From the NCBI RefSeq assembly GCF_014489575.1, contig NZ_CP060789.1, forward strand, positions 1,984,001 to 2,048,000: 64,000 nt of DNA, in the 5' to 3' direction. The notes below the pieces were generated by a model. It saw only the letters and a list, made by a program, of their open reading frames with translations. It had not been told where the DNA came from and made no database searches. Position numbers and translations under genes: made by a program. The DNA is from Tessaracoccus defluvii. Its GTDB lineage: Bacteria; Actinomycetota; Actinomycetes; Propionibacteriales; Propionibacteriaceae. Positions 1-7,363 of this stretch are shown here, piece after piece (the first letter of the stretch is position 1; each line of letters opens with the position of its first letter).

Positions 1-653
1 GCGAACCTGCCGAACACGATGGCCAGCTCGATCCAGCGCCCCTTCACGGCTCCCCTGGAGAAGAGGTGCTGGAAGCTCAGCCGGTGCAGGTTCAGCCCCT
101 CGAGCGTGAGCAGCGGGAAGAACAGCCAGCCCTGGCGCAGCGTGATCCAGCGACGCAGGCCCCTCGCGGTGGCCGCGTCCTCCTCCACGAAGGAGATGGT
201 GTCGATCGCGATGTCGGGGTCCTTCGACACGCGGTTCGGGTTGCCGTGATGGCGGGTGTGCTTGCTGTCCCACCACGAGAAGCTCATGCCGATCGTCCCG
301 GCGAGGATACGCGCGAGCCGGGCATTCGCAGGGGCGCTGGTGAGGATCTGCTTGTGGCCGGCCTCGTGTGCCAGGAACGCCACCTGGGTGAACAGGACGC
401 CGAACGCAGCGGCGATGAGCAGCTGGAACCAGCTGTTTCCGAGCAGCACGAAACCGGTGACGGCACCGCTGAGACCGAGAACGATCAGCACGCCGACCAT
501 CAGGTAGAACCAGCCTGCGCGGCGCAGGAGGCCCTGCTCCTTCACCCGCTGGGACACCTCGGTGTAGGCGCGGATCAGCGGCGGATAGTCAGACGCATCG
601 ACGTAGCGTCGCCACGTGCGAGCCTGCGGCCTGTCGAGAGTGGAACTGGGCAT
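1..653 (-). CDS. Fatty acid desaturase, 3' part outside window
   Basis: Membrane fatty acid desaturase that would introduce a double bond into an acyl chain with a di-iron centre. Reading leftwards from an ATG at 653, about 217 codons are open to the window edge, so the C-terminus and the third histidine box are not seen. Two histidine boxes of the family are visible: HEAGH (residues about 96-100) and HTRHH (about 132-136). They follow two hydrophobic stretches at residues 47-70 and 75-95, the expected order for this fold. The gene diverges from a decayed protease remnant on the other strand. The substrate and the position of the double bond cannot be told from this part. Confidence 0.9.
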   Translation of the reverse strand, partial: MPSSTLDRPQARTWRRYVDASDYPPLIRAYTEVSQRVKEQGLLRRAGWFYLMVGVLIVLGLSGAVTGFVLLGNSWFQLLIAAAFGVLFTQVAFLAHEAGHKQILTSAPANARLARILAGTIGMSFSWWDSKHTRHHGNPNRVSKDPDIAIDTISFVEEDAATARGLRRWITLRQGWLFFPLLTLEGLNLHRLSFQHLFSRGAVKGRWIELAIVFGRF

Positions 654-802
654 GATCGGCCCCTGTCCTGTGTCGGGGCGCGAACGCCTCGTCCGGATGC
701 CAAGGGCGAACGCCGAAAGCTACCACCAACGGTACCCTCCGGCTGAGCAGGGTCCGGGCCATGCCCGAAAGGCGGCACTGCAGGGCCGTGGCCTGGCCGT
801 GA

Positions 803-1779
803 CGGCGGTCGATAGGCTGGCGCGTCGACATCGAGGAGCAGGTTCTCCGGAAGGGCGACTGCACCGTCGGCGCGACCGTCGATCTGATCGAGCACAAGTG
901 GCTCTGGCTCGACGCCACGCGCAACGACTGCCCCGGCGTGCTCGGCGGTTCCAGCGGCTCCCCGCTCATCGCGGACGGCGAGATCGTGTCGGTCATCAAC
1001 ACCACCAACGGCGGAGTCTCCCCGGAGCTGGGCGACACCTGCTACCTCGGCAAGCCGTGTGAGGTGTCGGGCACGACCGCCACGTTCGAGCCGGACACCA
1101 GCTACGGCGTCGACATCGCGGGGATAGGCTCCTGCTTCGTCGACGGCGTCTTCGCGTTGGGCGAGGCCTGCCCGCTTCCCGGGACGACCCTCGACGCGGT
1201 CAACGGCGGCGGCATCTACAACCTCGACGGCGTCGACGAGGCCGGATTCGGGCCGAGTTGGAGATCCTCCCTGGCGCCGGCGTCGAGGTCGCCGTGCTCC
1301 AGGGGCTGCCGATCGGCGACGGTCGCACCTGCACCGACCCGGCCGCCTACGCGGATGCCGACGTGGTCGCCGTCGACCCGTCGGCGGACACCGCCCAGCT
1401 GCCGGTCTCCCTCCCGGGGACCCACGGATTCTCGCTGGTGTGCGCCGCCGTCCCCGGCAAGGAGGACGCCGCCGCCAGGTTCGTGTTCAGCAGCGACGGC
1501 GTGGGCTCGGCGACTGCGCCGCGGCTGGCCGTCAGCGGCCTGGGCGACGGGGGCGTCATGGTGGACCCGCTGTTCGAGATCCCCGACATCGCGAACCTCC
1601 ACGTGCTCTACGGCCCACCAGCGAGCACCGACTGCGCCGACCGGGACGCCTACTTCCCCTACCGCCGACAGTCGTTCTTCATCGAGGCTGAGGAGTTGCC
1701 GGTCCGCTTCTGCGCCGTCGGTTTCAACATGGCAGGAAACGAGTCGCCGGTCAGCGAACAGGTACTTGAGAAGCCGTAA
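803..1779 (+). pseudogene. Trypsin-like serine protease remnant, 5' truncated and frameshifted
   Basis: The open frame after a stop at 800-802 encodes the catalytic-serine end of a trypsin/chymotrypsin-fold protease: GGSSGSP around 941-961 matches the GDSGGP-type active-site loop. The parts that should carry the catalytic His and Asp are absent upstream, and no start codon with a ribosome site is seen. Near 1243 the frame must shift by one base (one missing C would restore it). The second frame then runs to the stop at 1779 with no recognised domain. Several cysteines fit a secreted protein. The missing 5' end makes this a true remnant even if the frameshift is a sequencing error. Confidence 0.6.
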
Positions 1780-1863
1780 CCCTCCGGGACCGCCCCCGAC
1801 GGCACAGCCTGGGACCGGGCTCTCGGCCGGGGGTGGTAATTCGCCCCTCGGATCCGTGGGAAA

Positions 1864-2439
1864 ATGGGGTATGTGAACAGCGCACCCCCAGCCATCAAGA
1901 AGATCGTCGGTAGCAAAGCGGGCCAGGTGCCCTGGGCGCGTGAGGCGGTCGGCGTGTTGCGCGAAACCGCCTCCCACTACGGCGCCACCATCACCTACCC
2001 GGAGCTGGCGGCGGAGGTGCAGCGCCGCTCCGGTGTTCATACGAGCAGCGAGTCGCGCACATGGCTCGGCGGTGTGCTCCGGCTCGCGGCGACGGCCTGC
2101 CAGGGTCGCGATCTGCCGCCGCTCCTGTCGCTCGCGGTGAATCCGCGTGACGGTCACGTCGCCCCCGTCTACGACGCCGTCCGCCAGGCTGAGGGGCTCC
2201 CGCCGTTCGAGACGAAGTCGGACCGGGAACGCCACGCGGCCGAGAGCCGCCTCGCCTGCTACCGCGCCTTCTGCGACGCAGTGCCGGAGGATGCCCGTCC
2301 CATGAGCGCGCGGTCGAAGACCCCAGCCGCGACGACGACCCGCCGCAAGCCGGAGCCTGTCGAGCTCCGCGCACCGGTCTGCCCGAGCTGCTTCATCGAG
2401 TTGCCCCTCATGGGTGGCGACTGCCCGAACTGCAACTAG
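1864..2439 (+). CDS. Hypothetical protein with C-terminal zinc ribbon
   Basis: A 191-residue protein that I do not recognise. Residues about 20-150 form a compact, mainly helical-looking domain. A basic linker rich in Thr, Arg and Lys follows, then a C-terminal pair of CxxC knuckles (CPSC and CPNC, about 15 residues apart) typical of a small zinc ribbon. This could bind nucleic acid or a protein partner. ATG at 1864 and GTG at 1873 are both possible starts, and neither has a strong ribosome site. The gene is followed 35 bases later by arfB on the same strand, so the two may be co-transcribed, but no functional link is shown. Confidence 0.65.
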   Translation: MGYVNSAPPAIKKIVGSKAGQVPWAREAVGVLRETASHYGATITYPELAAEVQRRSGVHTSSESRTWLGGVLRLAATACQGRDLPPLLSLAVNPRDGHVAPVYDAVRQAEGLPPFETKSDRERHAAESRLACYRAFCDAVPEDARPMSARSKTPAATTTRRKPEPVELRAPVCPSCFIELPLMGGDCPNCN

Positions 2440-2474
2440 CCGGGCCTGCCCGGCGATGCGGCAGGATCATCTCC

Positions 2475-2918
2475 ATGGATGATCTGCACGTGCCGCCGGG
2501 TCCCGGCATCCCCCAGGGCCTGCGCATCCCGGCGCATGAACTGGCCGAGCAGTTCACGCACGCGTCCGGCCCCGGAGGCCAGGGCGTGAACACCAGCGAC
2601 TCCCGCGTCCAGCTGAGCCTCGACCTGGCAGCGACGACGGCATTGAGCGATGCCCAGCGCGAGCGGGCGCTCGCCGGCCTCGCGGCTCGACTCGTCGGCA
2701 CCACGCTGACGGTCAGCGCGGCGGAACACCGCTCGCAGTTGCGCAACCGTGCCACCGCCCGGCTCCGCCTCGCGTCTCTCCTGCGGGAGGCGCTCGCCCC
2801 GCCTCCGCGGGCCCGCCGGGCGACGAAGCCGACCCGCGGCTCCCAGCTGCGACGACTCGAGGCCAAGCGTTCCCGGGGCGAGACGAAGCGGGGCCGTCGC
2901 CGGCCCAGCCTGGACTGA
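2475..2918 (+). CDS. arfB: Alternative ribosome-rescue factor / peptidyl-tRNA hydrolase ArfB
   Basis: ArfB (YaeJ) enters stalled ribosomes that lack a stop codon and hydrolyses the peptidyl-tRNA. The 147-residue length matches the family. The catalytic GGQ motif is present near residue 35 in the context SGPGGQGVN, as in class I release factors. The C-terminal about 40 residues are very rich in Arg and Lys, the tail that ArfB threads into the empty mRNA channel. ATG at 2475 is the first start in frame. The gene is intact and isolated between a zinc-ribbon protein and oppositely oriented genes. Confidence 0.93.
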   Translation: MDDLHVPPGPGIPQGLRIPAHELAEQFTHASGPGGQGVNTSDSRVQLSLDLAATTALSDAQRERALAGLAARLVGTTLTVSAAEHRSQLRNRATARLRLASLLREALAPPPRARRATKPTRGSQLRRLEAKRSRGETKRGRRRPSLD

Positions 2919-2931
2919 CACCGTCGGCTCG

Positions 2932-2989
2932 TCAGCCCAACTCCTCCGCCAGGCCGATCAGGATCCCCTCGGGGCCCCGGACGTAACAG
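2932..2989 (-). pseudogene. C-terminal scrap of a VOC (glyoxalase-like) protein
   Basis: Reading the minus strand from 2989 gives about 18 codons and a stop, with YVRGPEGILIGLAEELG. This closely resembles the conserved end of VOC-superfamily proteins (YVRDPEGN-L-ELAE), which includes a metal-ligand Glu. Nothing of the rest of the gene is present: directly upstream lies the stop codon of the next minus-strand gene. It is a deletion scar and makes no product. Confidence 0.5.
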
Positions 2990-2991
2990 AC

Positions 2992-3519
2992 TCAACCTCT
3001 GAGCGCGGCCTGGATCTCGCGGATGACGTCACCGAGGATTCCGCGCGACAGCAGTCCGGGGCCGAGCGGTCCGCCCGAGTCCGTTCCGAGGTGCGGCAGG
3101 AGACCGAGCACCTCGCGTTCCTCAAGGGTCAGCTCCGCCAGTTGCCAGGCGAGCTCGGCGCGTCCGACCGTCTCCCCCTCGGCGACGGTGACCGCCTTCA
3201 CGGCGTACGCAGCCGCCCCCAGCGCGTGGGCCCCCATGTGGGCGACGGCGGAGGCCTGGGCCACCGATCGCGCCGCCGCGGCCCCGGCTGGAGTCGTGGC
3301 GGCGCCCGCGGCCTTGACGGCGATCATCCGCTTCGTGATCTCCTCGGCCGCCGTGCTCCCGCCGCCTGCGTAGGCCAGGGTGCGGGCGAGCGCATCGCGG
3401 ATCTGTTCCTCGGCGACCGGGTCCGCGACGAAGAGCGGAGCCACCCGCCCGGCACACGCGGCCGCCCACCGCGCGACGACCCGTCGCTGCGGGTCATCGA
3501 GCGCCTGGTTCGACGTCAC
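2992..3519 (-). CDS. Putative immunity protein (Imm-5-like domain)
   Basis: A 175-residue helical, alanine-rich protein. Its central AVAHMGAHALGAAAYAVKAV block and the preceding RDALARTLAYA segment resemble the putative immunity protein / Imm-5-like family found in polymorphic-toxin loci. That assignment is from memory of the family pattern. The start is GTG at 3519, which overlaps the stop of the upstream transporter by four bases (GTGA) and has GGGAGGGG about 9 bases upstream, so translation is probably coupled to the transporter. No toxin gene is adjacent, so an immunity role is doubtful; it may be an accessory protein of the transporter. Confidence 0.6.
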   Translation of the reverse strand: MTSNQALDDPQRRVVARWAAACAGRVAPLFVADPVAEEQIRDALARTLAYAGGGSTAAEEITKRMIAVKAAGAATTPAGAAAARSVAQASAVAHMGAHALGAAAYAVKAVTVAEGETVGRAELAWQLAELTLEEREVLGLLPHLGTDSGGPLGPGLLSRGILGDVIREIQAALRG

Positions 3520-4625
3520 GAGCCGACCCCTCCCATCGTCGACTGCGACCCACTCGCCGCGACCGGTCCGCGTCCTGTCGCCGAGCGCACGTAGTGCCGG
3601 ATCATCGCCGCGAAGACCACCAGCCACACCGCCGCTGCGACCACCACCGTCGCCGTTCCGATCCCCTCGACGATCGGGAGCCGGTCGACGCGGCCCAGGT
3701 TGATCGACGCCACCGCGAACATGCCGACGGGGAACACGATCGACCACAGTGTCGGAACGTAGGCCAGCGGAACGCGGTGTCTGACGTGTCGCCAGAACCC
3801 GGCCCCGATCAGCATGGGGATGAGCCACAGGCAGAAGGTCCAGAAGATGGCGACGGTGCCGGCGATCAGGCGGCCGGTCGCTGCCACCATGGGGCTCGGA
3901 TCCATCTCCACGATGCGGCTTCCGGCCACCACCGCGATCGCCATCGCCCCCATTGCCACCCAGTACGGGGGCTCGAACTGCTCGGCGGTGATGCCGTAGT
4001 GCACGATCCGCAGCAGGACGAGCATGGCGACGGCGGCGTACAGGGCAACGCCGACCGACCAGGACAGCACGGCGAGCAGCGCGAGCCAGGCCTGTCCCTG
4101 CCGCACGAGGGGCTGGACCATGCTCATGCCGATGGCCAGGGACTGGCTGGCGACCGCCCAGATGAACCACGTCCCGTTGACCCGGGCCAGGATCGGTCCG
4201 CCGTCACGACGCATGAGTACCTGCCAGGGCAGCAGGTAGCCGAAGACGAACCACACGAGCGCCGCGAATCCGACCAGGGCCATGGCCACACCGCTGAGCC
4301 CGGCCGCCAGCAACCGGACCGCGAGCACGTCGGTGGCGGCAACGACGGTGAAGTACGCGAAGGCGGTCTCCGGGCTGCGGAGGTCGTGCAGCATCGCCCG
4401 CCGGAAGGCAACGGCCCGCCACACGTACAGCCCCCACAGACCGACGTAGGAGGCCGCCGCGACGATCAGCAGCGCCAGCGAGAGGGTCGACCAGCCGACC
4501 TCGTGCAGCCCGATGGAGACGATGCCGGTTCCCATCACCATGGCGAAGTAGCCGGGCGACAGTGTCTCGACGGCCCGCGTCACCCAGCCCTGGTGCGCCG
4601 GCGTGGTCGGTGCTGTTGTCCGCAT
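3516..4625 (-). CDS. TDT-family transporter (TehA/SLAC1-like)
   Basis: A 369-residue inner-membrane protein with about ten hydrophobic segments. It opens with LSPGYFAMVMGTGIVSIG, typical of the tellurite-resistance/dicarboxylate transporter (TDT) family that includes TehA, C4-dicarboxylate carriers and SLAC1 anion channels. Length is normal for the family. The physiological substrate cannot be read from sequence; anion or organic-acid export is the usual role. It is followed with a four-base overlap by a small immunity-like gene. A divergent hemerythrin gene begins 149 bases away. Confidence 0.85.
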   Translation of the reverse strand: MRTTAPTTPAHQGWVTRAVETLSPGYFAMVMGTGIVSIGLHEVGWSTLSLALLIVAAASYVGLWGLYVWRAVAFRRAMLHDLRSPETAFAYFTVVAATDVLAVRLLAAGLSGVAMALVGFAALVWFVFGYLLPWQVLMRRDGGPILARVNGTWFIWAVASQSLAIGMSMVQPLVRQGQAWLALLAVLSWSVGVALYAAVAMLVLLRIVHYGITAEQFEPPYWVAMGAMAIAVVAGSRIVEMDPSPMVAATGRLIAGTVAIFWTFCLWLIPMLIGAGFWRHVRHRVPLAYVPTLWSIVFPVGMFAVASINLGRVDRLPIVEGIGTATVVVAAAVWLVVFAAMIRHYVRSATGRGPVAASGSQSTMGGVGS

Positions 4626-4773
4626 GGCCCAACGCTAACGGTGAGCAGCGCTTCCAGGGGCCGGGAATGCACAGGACTCCGCGTCCGCCCCGCCGGCGCG
4701 GGTTATGGTCGACGCAGGCCCTGAGACGGCGTCGTGCGGGCACCCTGATCGGGCCGGTCCAAGGAGGACGACC

Positions 4774-5265
4774 ATGGTCACAGGCCCCGACGTGTCCGAC
4801 GAGGTCTCTCTCGCCGCCGCATTCACCAGGGAACATCACGAGATCGACACGGCCATCGAGGATTTCCTCGCCTCGGCCGAGACCGACCAGGTGCTCCGCA
4901 CCGCGCCGCTTCTGCGCGCGGTGGAGGCGCTGCGTCGTCACATCTATCTCGAGGAGGAGATCGTCTTTCCCAATCTCCCGCCGGGCCCCCTGCGGATGCC
5001 GTTGATGGTGATGCGGCGTGAGCACGGTGAGCTGTGGCGGCGCATGGACGATCTCGAGCGGCGTGTCGCGGCCCCAGCGGCCGGTGAGGACCTGGACGGG
5101 GCCTGCCGCGACCTGTTGGCGCTGTTGGAGACCCACAACGCGAAGGAGGAGCCGATCATTTACCCCCACATGGACGCCGACCTCGACGACGATGAGCGCA
5201 CCCGCGTGCGGGACCTGTTCGAGAGCGGAACCCTGCCCGCCGGATGGGTGTGTCAGGACGCCTGA
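4774..5265 (+). CDS. Hemerythrin-domain protein
   Basis: A 163-residue four-helix hemerythrin (HHE) protein expected to bind a non-haem di-iron centre and sense or handle O2, NO or iron. Candidate iron ligands lie in REHHEID, RRHIYLEEEIVFP, REHGELWRRM and THNAKEEPIIYPHMD, in the family order. The start is ATG at 4774, chosen over upstream codons because AAGGAGG lies 8 bases before it. Two small genes follow on the same strand after a palindromic site; the second encodes DUF2249, a domain that often accompanies hemerythrins in nitrosative-stress or anaerobic-respiration loci. Confidence 0.88.
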   Translation: MVTGPDVSDEVSLAAAFTREHHEIDTAIEDFLASAETDQVLRTAPLLRAVEALRRHIYLEEEIVFPNLPPGPLRMPLMVMRREHGELWRRMDDLERRVAAPAAGEDLDGACRDLLALLETHNAKEEPIIYPHMDADLDDDERTRVRDLFESGTLPAGWVCQDA

Positions 5266-5322
5266 GCGCCGTCTCGGACACCGTGCCACTCCCCCACCAG
5301 GCAGGGCTAAGGTGGTTTTTAT

Positions 5323-5337
5323 CACGAATCTTTCGTG
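5323..5337. promoter_or_regulatory. Palindromic operator candidate upstream of the DUF2249 pair
   Basis: CACGAA-TCT-TTCGTG is a perfect 6-bp inverted repeat with a 3-base centre, 19 bases before the start at 5357. On the minus strand it reads AACACGAA...TTCGTG. This recalls half-sites I remember for actinobacterial Rrf2-family NO regulators (NsrR type). That link is inference. A repressor or activator controlling the two small genes downstream is likely. Confidence 0.45.
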
Positions 5338-5356
5338 TTAATCAGGAGGGAAGAGG

Positions 5357-5611
5357 ATGTCAGCCGAAGCTGGGCCCGAGGAGCCCCTCGCCGCGACGGT
5401 CGGCTATCTGATCAAGACCCTGCGGGCCCTCGGCCGATCGGGCAACCCCGACGGAGCCAACCGGCTGGCCGCCCAGGCCTGGCTCGCGTTGCGCGATGAC
5501 GCTCCTCGCCAGGCCGAGCGGATCAACGGCGCGATGCACTACCTCGCCCGACTACCGCAGGTGACCCGACCTGGTACGACCAGTTCACCCGACACCATGG
5601 AGGAAGCATGA
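5357..5611 (+). CDS. Small hypothetical protein, first gene of DUF2249 pair
   Basis: An 84-residue, mainly helical protein that I do not assign to a family. It contains a conserved-looking helical core (VGYLIKTLRALGRSG ... AAQAWLALRDD). ATG at 5357 has a strong AGGAGGGA site 6 bases upstream. Its stop overlaps the start of the DUF2249 gene by four bases (ATGA), so the two are translationally coupled. Their position next to a hemerythrin and a palindromic operator suggests a joint role in redox or nitric-oxide response, which is inference. Confidence 0.7.
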   Translation: MSAEAGPEEPLAATVGYLIKTLRALGRSGNPDGANRLAAQAWLALRDDAPRQAERINGAMHYLARLPQVTRPGTTSSPDTMEEA

Positions 5612-5844
5612 GCGACGACCCCAAGCTCGACGTCCGCAACGACCCGCCGCAGCGGCGGCACGAACTGATTCTGCAGAACTATCACGCCCTCGAGTCGGGC
5701 AAGGGTTTCGAGTTGGTCAACGACCACGACCCGAAGCCGCTCTGGTACCAGTTCGACGCGGAGTTCAAGAACCAGTTCACGTGGGACTACCTCGAGCAGG
5801 GCCCCACTGTATGGAGGGTCCGGATCGGCAAGCCCGCGGCCTGA
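5608..5844 (+). CDS. DUF2249-domain protein
   Basis: A 78-residue protein matching the DUF2249 pattern: DVRNDPPQRRHELILQ near the start, then FELVNDHDPKPLWYQF and a final WRVRIGK strand. DUF2249 proteins are small TusA-like alpha/beta folds often encoded beside hemerythrins, nitrite/NO enzymes or cytochrome oxidases; the biochemical role is not established. The start overlaps the preceding gene by four bases. A strong bidirectional hairpin follows 9 bases after the stop. Confidence 0.85.
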   Translation: MSDDPKLDVRNDPPQRRHELILQNYHALESGKGFELVNDHDPKPLWYQFDAEFKNQFTWDYLEQGPTVWRVRIGKPAA

Positions 5845-5852
5845 GCCGCCGG

Positions 5853-5881
5853 CGTCCTGGGGTGACAGTCACCCCAGGACG
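5853..5881. terminator. Bidirectional terminator
   Basis: A perfect 13-bp stem (CGTCCTGGGGTGA paired with TCACCCCAGGACG) with a 3-base loop sits between the convergent DUF2249 gene and the sugar-transporter gene. There is no long T tract, as is common in high-GC terminators. Confidence 0.75.
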
Positions 5882-5888
5882 TCCCGGC

Positions 5889-7355
5889 TCACTCCGGAGC
5901 GTATTCATCCTCCAGGCGCTCAGCGCCGGGAGCGCGCTCCGGAGCCTCGCCCGCCGGACCCGCGCCTCCTCCACCGTCCCGGAAGGCCGTTCCCTCGCCC
6001 CGCTGGGAACGCGAGAACTCGCTGATCTCGGCCTCCACCCGCCTGGTGTACGGCAGGAACAGCAGCGCGACGATCCCGATGAGGCCGAAGATGATCGGCA
6101 CGCCCGCCGTCGCGAATCTGATTCCCCACTGTGCCGTCTCCGACTGCACCTGCGCCGCCTGGTCGTAGCCGTAGGCCGCGATGACCCACAGGAAGATCGT
6201 GGTCTGCGTGCCGGTGACCGGAGCGGACATCAGGGCCCGCAGCGAGGCGAACGAGCCTGTCTTGCGCGTCCCGGTGAGCCGCTCGTTGTCGTCGATGAGC
6301 GCCCCCTCCAGCGCGACGCCCGCCGTCATGATGGTGTACCTGCCGGTCATGATGAACATGTAGCTGATCAGCACCTGCCACCACTGGGTCACGAAGAACA
6401 GCGCAGCCAGGCCACCCAGGTACGGCACGAAGGCGATGAAGATGGCGGTGCGGCTGCCCAGCCGCTTGATGGCCCTGGCCACCAGCGGCAGGAGGAGGAG
6501 CACGACGACCATGGAGCCGACGTCGGTGATGGTCGCTTCGATCCCCGAGCTGCGGATGACGTGGTCCATCAGGTACAGGAAGGCCGTGAAGTACATGCCC
6601 ATGGGTGCCATCGCGGTGGTGCCGAACCCGAACCAGGCCCAGAACGCCCGCATCGAGAAGATCGACTTCGCGTCGCTCTTCAGCTGCTTCCAGGAGACCG
6701 CCTGATCTCCCGCGTCGCCCCGCTCATAGAGCTCGGGCGGATCCTTCAGCTTGATTGCCGGCACGAGATAGAGGGCAGCGTTCAGGACCACGACCCCCAT
6801 CAGGATGGTGGCCAGCGTGGTGTGTTCGGTGATGGCGTCACCGACCAGGAGCTGGGTGGCCAGGATGGTCGCGAAGGCCGAGGTGATGTTGCCCACCCAC
6901 GCCTTGACGACCTCGACGTCGATCCGGTCCTCGCGGGTGGGTGCGGCCAGGTAGCCGTAGCTGACGGCCGAGATCATGTAGAGCGTCGAGGCGACGTCGA
7001 AGAGGAAGAGTTCCAGCAGGAAGACGGCGAGGATCACGCCCTGCGGCCAGGACGGGCTGCTCCACGCCATGGCCGCCAGTCCGACCAGCATGAGCGGGAT
7101 CGTGCGCCGCATGACGAACAGGAACTTCCCCCGGCCGGGGCGGTACCGCATCTTGTCGAGCAGCACCCCGAAGATCGGGTCGTTGAGGATGTTCCACAGG
7201 TTGAATGCGAGGTAGACCCACCCCACGTACTCCGGCGAGAGCCCGATGACGTCCGTGTAGAACTTGATGTAGACGTTGTGGATGATGACGTTCGACATCC
7301 ACGTCGCCGGCAGGGGCGTCGCCAGCAGCAGCTTGTGCTTGAACGGGAGCGCCAT
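5889..7355 (-). CDS. GPH-type (MFS) sugar symporter
   Basis: A 488-residue membrane protein with about twelve hydrophobic segments. The N-terminal third has the glycoside-pentoside-hexuronide:cation symporter signature: FYTDVIGLSPEYVGW, then LAFNLWNILNDPIFGVLLDK, then RYRPGRGKFLF. It should import a glycoside or oligosaccharide with a cation. It lies 8 bases downstream of a GH5 glycosidase gene on the same strand, so the pair is an operon: import plus intracellular hydrolysis. The last about 40 residues are hydrophilic. Start ATG at 7355. Confidence 0.87.
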   Translation of the reverse strand: MALPFKHKLLLATPLPATWMSNVIIHNVYIKFYTDVIGLSPEYVGWVYLAFNLWNILNDPIFGVLLDKMRYRPGRGKFLFVMRRTIPLMLVGLAAMAWSSPSWPQGVILAVFLLELFLFDVASTLYMISAVSYGYLAAPTREDRIDVEVVKAWVGNITSAFATILATQLLVGDAITEHTTLATILMGVVVLNAALYLVPAIKLKDPPELYERGDAGDQAVSWKQLKSDAKSIFSMRAFWAWFGFGTTAMAPMGMYFTAFLYLMDHVIRSSGIEATITDVGSMVVVLLLLPLVARAIKRLGSRTAIFIAFVPYLGGLAALFFVTQWWQVLISYMFIMTGRYTIMTAGVALEGALIDDNERLTGTRKTGSFASLRALMSAPVTGTQTTIFLWVIAAYGYDQAAQVQSETAQWGIRFATAGVPIIFGLIGIVALLFLPYTRRVEAEISEFSRSQRGEGTAFRDGGGGAGPAGEAPERAPGAERLEDEYAPE

Positions 7356-7363
7356 CGCCGCCC

